The translations under genes and the position numbers were made by a program. A stretch of 6,718 bases of DNA from Planctomicrobium sp. (GTDB lineage Bacteria > Planctomycetota > Planctomycetia > Planctomycetales > Planctomycetaceae), in the NCBI GenBank assembly GCA_029259835.1, contig JAJDEL010000916.1, forward strand, positions 1 through 6,718. The letters run 5' to 3'. Below the pieces are notes generated by a model, which was not told the DNA's origin, searched no databases, and was given only the letters and a program-made list of their open reading frames with translations. Below are positions 5,736 through 6,718 of the stretch, in pieces. Numbering within the stretch: the stretch's first letter is position 1; each line of letters begins with the position of its first letter.

Positions 5736-6718
5736 ATGTTTCGTACCACATTCTTTATTCTGACCAGTCTCTCTATTGTCGCGATTTCCTTGACCGTCGA
5801 GGCAGCAGATTGGACACGCTTCCGTGGTCCCAACGGGTCTGGTATCGGAACGAATGAATCCGTTCCGACAGAATGGAGTGAAACTCAGAACCTCAAGTGG
5901 AAAGTGGAGCTGCCTGGTCCAGGAGCCTCCAGCCCGATTACTGTCGATGACAAAGTCTTTCTGACCTGTTGGAACGGATACGGCACAGACCGAAGCGATC
6001 CCGGCAACATCGAAGACTTAATGTTGCACCTCGTCTGCGTAAATCGAACTGATGGCAAAATCCTCTGGACGAAGCCTGTCGAACCGACCGGAAAAGAAGA
6101 AGAGTTTCGCGGGATGTTCGCCGAAAATGGATACGCCTCACACACTCCATGCTCCGATGGAGAGCGAGTCTACGCCTTCTTTGGAAAGTCTGGCGTTGTC
6201 GCATTCGATCTTGATGGCAAAAAGCTCTGGCAAACTCCGCTCGGCACAGAAAGCGACCGTCGCGGCTGGGGGTCGGCAGCCAGCCCAATGCTCTATGGAG
6301 ACAAGGTCATCGTTCCAGCCACAATGGAAAGCCAGGCGCTCGTTGCCCTCGATAAGAAAACCGGAGAAGAAATTTGGCGGCAAGAAGCTCAGGGTTTCGC
6401 CGGCACATGGGGAACACCTCTGATTTCAAAAACAGAAGCTGGCGTTGAAGAAATCGTCATGGGCGTCCCATATGAAGTCTGGGGATTCAACCCTGAAAAC
6501 GGAAAGCTGAAGTGGTACGCCGAAACTGTTGACTCTGATTCAATGTGCTCCAGCATCGTCGAACATCAGGGAATCATCTACACAGTCGAAGGTCGTAGCG
6601 GCGGCTCGGCGGCAGTGAAAGTCGGCGGCAAAGGAGACATGACCGATAGCAACATCCTCTGGTCCGGCAGAAACCGTGGACGCATCTCAACTCCGATCTT
6701 CTACGAAGACCGTCTCTA
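5736..6718 (+). CDS. Exported PQQ-like beta-propeller repeat protein, 3' end cut by window
   Basis: 327 codons are visible and the frame is still open at the window edge. Residues 1-23 form a signal peptide: MFRT, a hydrophobic core, then cleavage likely after VEA, so the protein is periplasmic or surface exposed. The mature N-terminus ADWTRFRGPNGSG is a hallmark of a PQQ-binding-like beta-propeller family abundant in Planctomycetes. Blade-closing motifs of the type (D/T/N)Gxx(L/I/K)W recur with tryptophans at residues 111, 165, 214, 260 and 309, a period of about 46-54 residues. Other blade pieces are HLVCVNRTDG, GVVAFDLDG and ALVALDKKTG. Complete relatives are usually about 400-450 residues, so roughly 100 are missing. 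These propellers resemble BamB and quinoprotein dehydrogenase folds, but most lack proven PQQ binding, so enzymatic function is not assigned. The ATG at 5736 has a weak GGGA 8 bases upstream and is fixed by the signal peptide. Confidence 0.92.
   Translation, partial: MFRTTFFILTSLSIVAISLTVEAADWTRFRGPNGSGIGTNESVPTEWSETQNLKWKVELPGPGASSPITVDDKVFLTCWNGYGTDRSDPGNIEDLMLHLVCVNRTDGKILWTKPVEPTGKEEEFRGMFAENGYASHTPCSDGERVYAFFGKSGVVAFDLDGKKLWQTPLGTESDRRGWGSAASPMLYGDKVIVPATMESQALVALDKKTGEEIWRQEAQGFAGTWGTPLISKTEAGVEEIVMGVPYEVWGFNPENGKLKWYAETVDSDSMCSSIVEHQGIIYTVEGRSGGSAAVKVGGKGDMTDSNILWSGRNRGRISTPIFYEDRL

Noticed and set aside
1..6718. CRISPR array, tRNA or rRNA gene, insertion sequence, or defence/anti-phage island
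   Set aside because: No regularly spaced repeats, cloverleaf-like sequences, transposase or nuclease motifs were seen on either strand. The genes are ordinary chromosomal families.

Overview
This is a chromosomal-looking stretch of moderate G+C (about half, judged by eye). It encodes ordinary housekeeping and accessory proteins and shows no phage, transposon or CRISPR machinery. The protein style points to a bacterium of the Planctomycetes or a close relative. The clues are a secreted PQQ-like beta-propeller protein opening with an 'ADW..FRGPNG.G' motif, a small 'PCPCG' cupin, weak or absent Shine-Dalgarno sequences on several genes, and loosely packed gene order. This lineage call is inference from family resemblance; there is no rRNA or other marker in the window.

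Layout. Bases 42-2852 carry three genes on the plus strand. They are mnmG (tRNA wobble-uridine modification enzyme), a single-domain cupin 22 bases downstream, and a DinB/YfiT-type putative metalloenzyme. A plus-strand operon is plausible. A K+-dependent-type Na+/Ca2+ exchanger homologue (CaCA superfamily) meets this group tail to tail on the minus strand at 2880-4274. Behind it on the same strand is a pair of tandem TerB-like paralogues (4486-4935 and 5019-5462), each about 148 residues and roughly half identical to the other. A good intrinsic-terminator hairpin at about 4344-4376 separates the TerB pair from the exchanger gene. From 5736 to the window edge runs a divergently transcribed, exported PQQ-like beta-propeller protein whose 3' end is cut off.

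How the parts relate. The first three genes share a strand, but no common pathway is evident. The TerB pair looks like a two-gene transcription unit produced by duplication. The exchanger is probably separately transcribed. The 5463-5735 region between the TerB pair and the propeller gene is a divergent control region. It holds a candidate promoter, two inverted repeats and a REP-like GC hairpin with a repeated GGGACAC motif.

Nothing here compels the claim of a new biological system. The items most worth a second look are the diverged TerB pair next to an NCKX-like exchanger, the large acid-rich cytoplasmic loop of that exchanger, and the repeat-like region upstream of the propeller gene.
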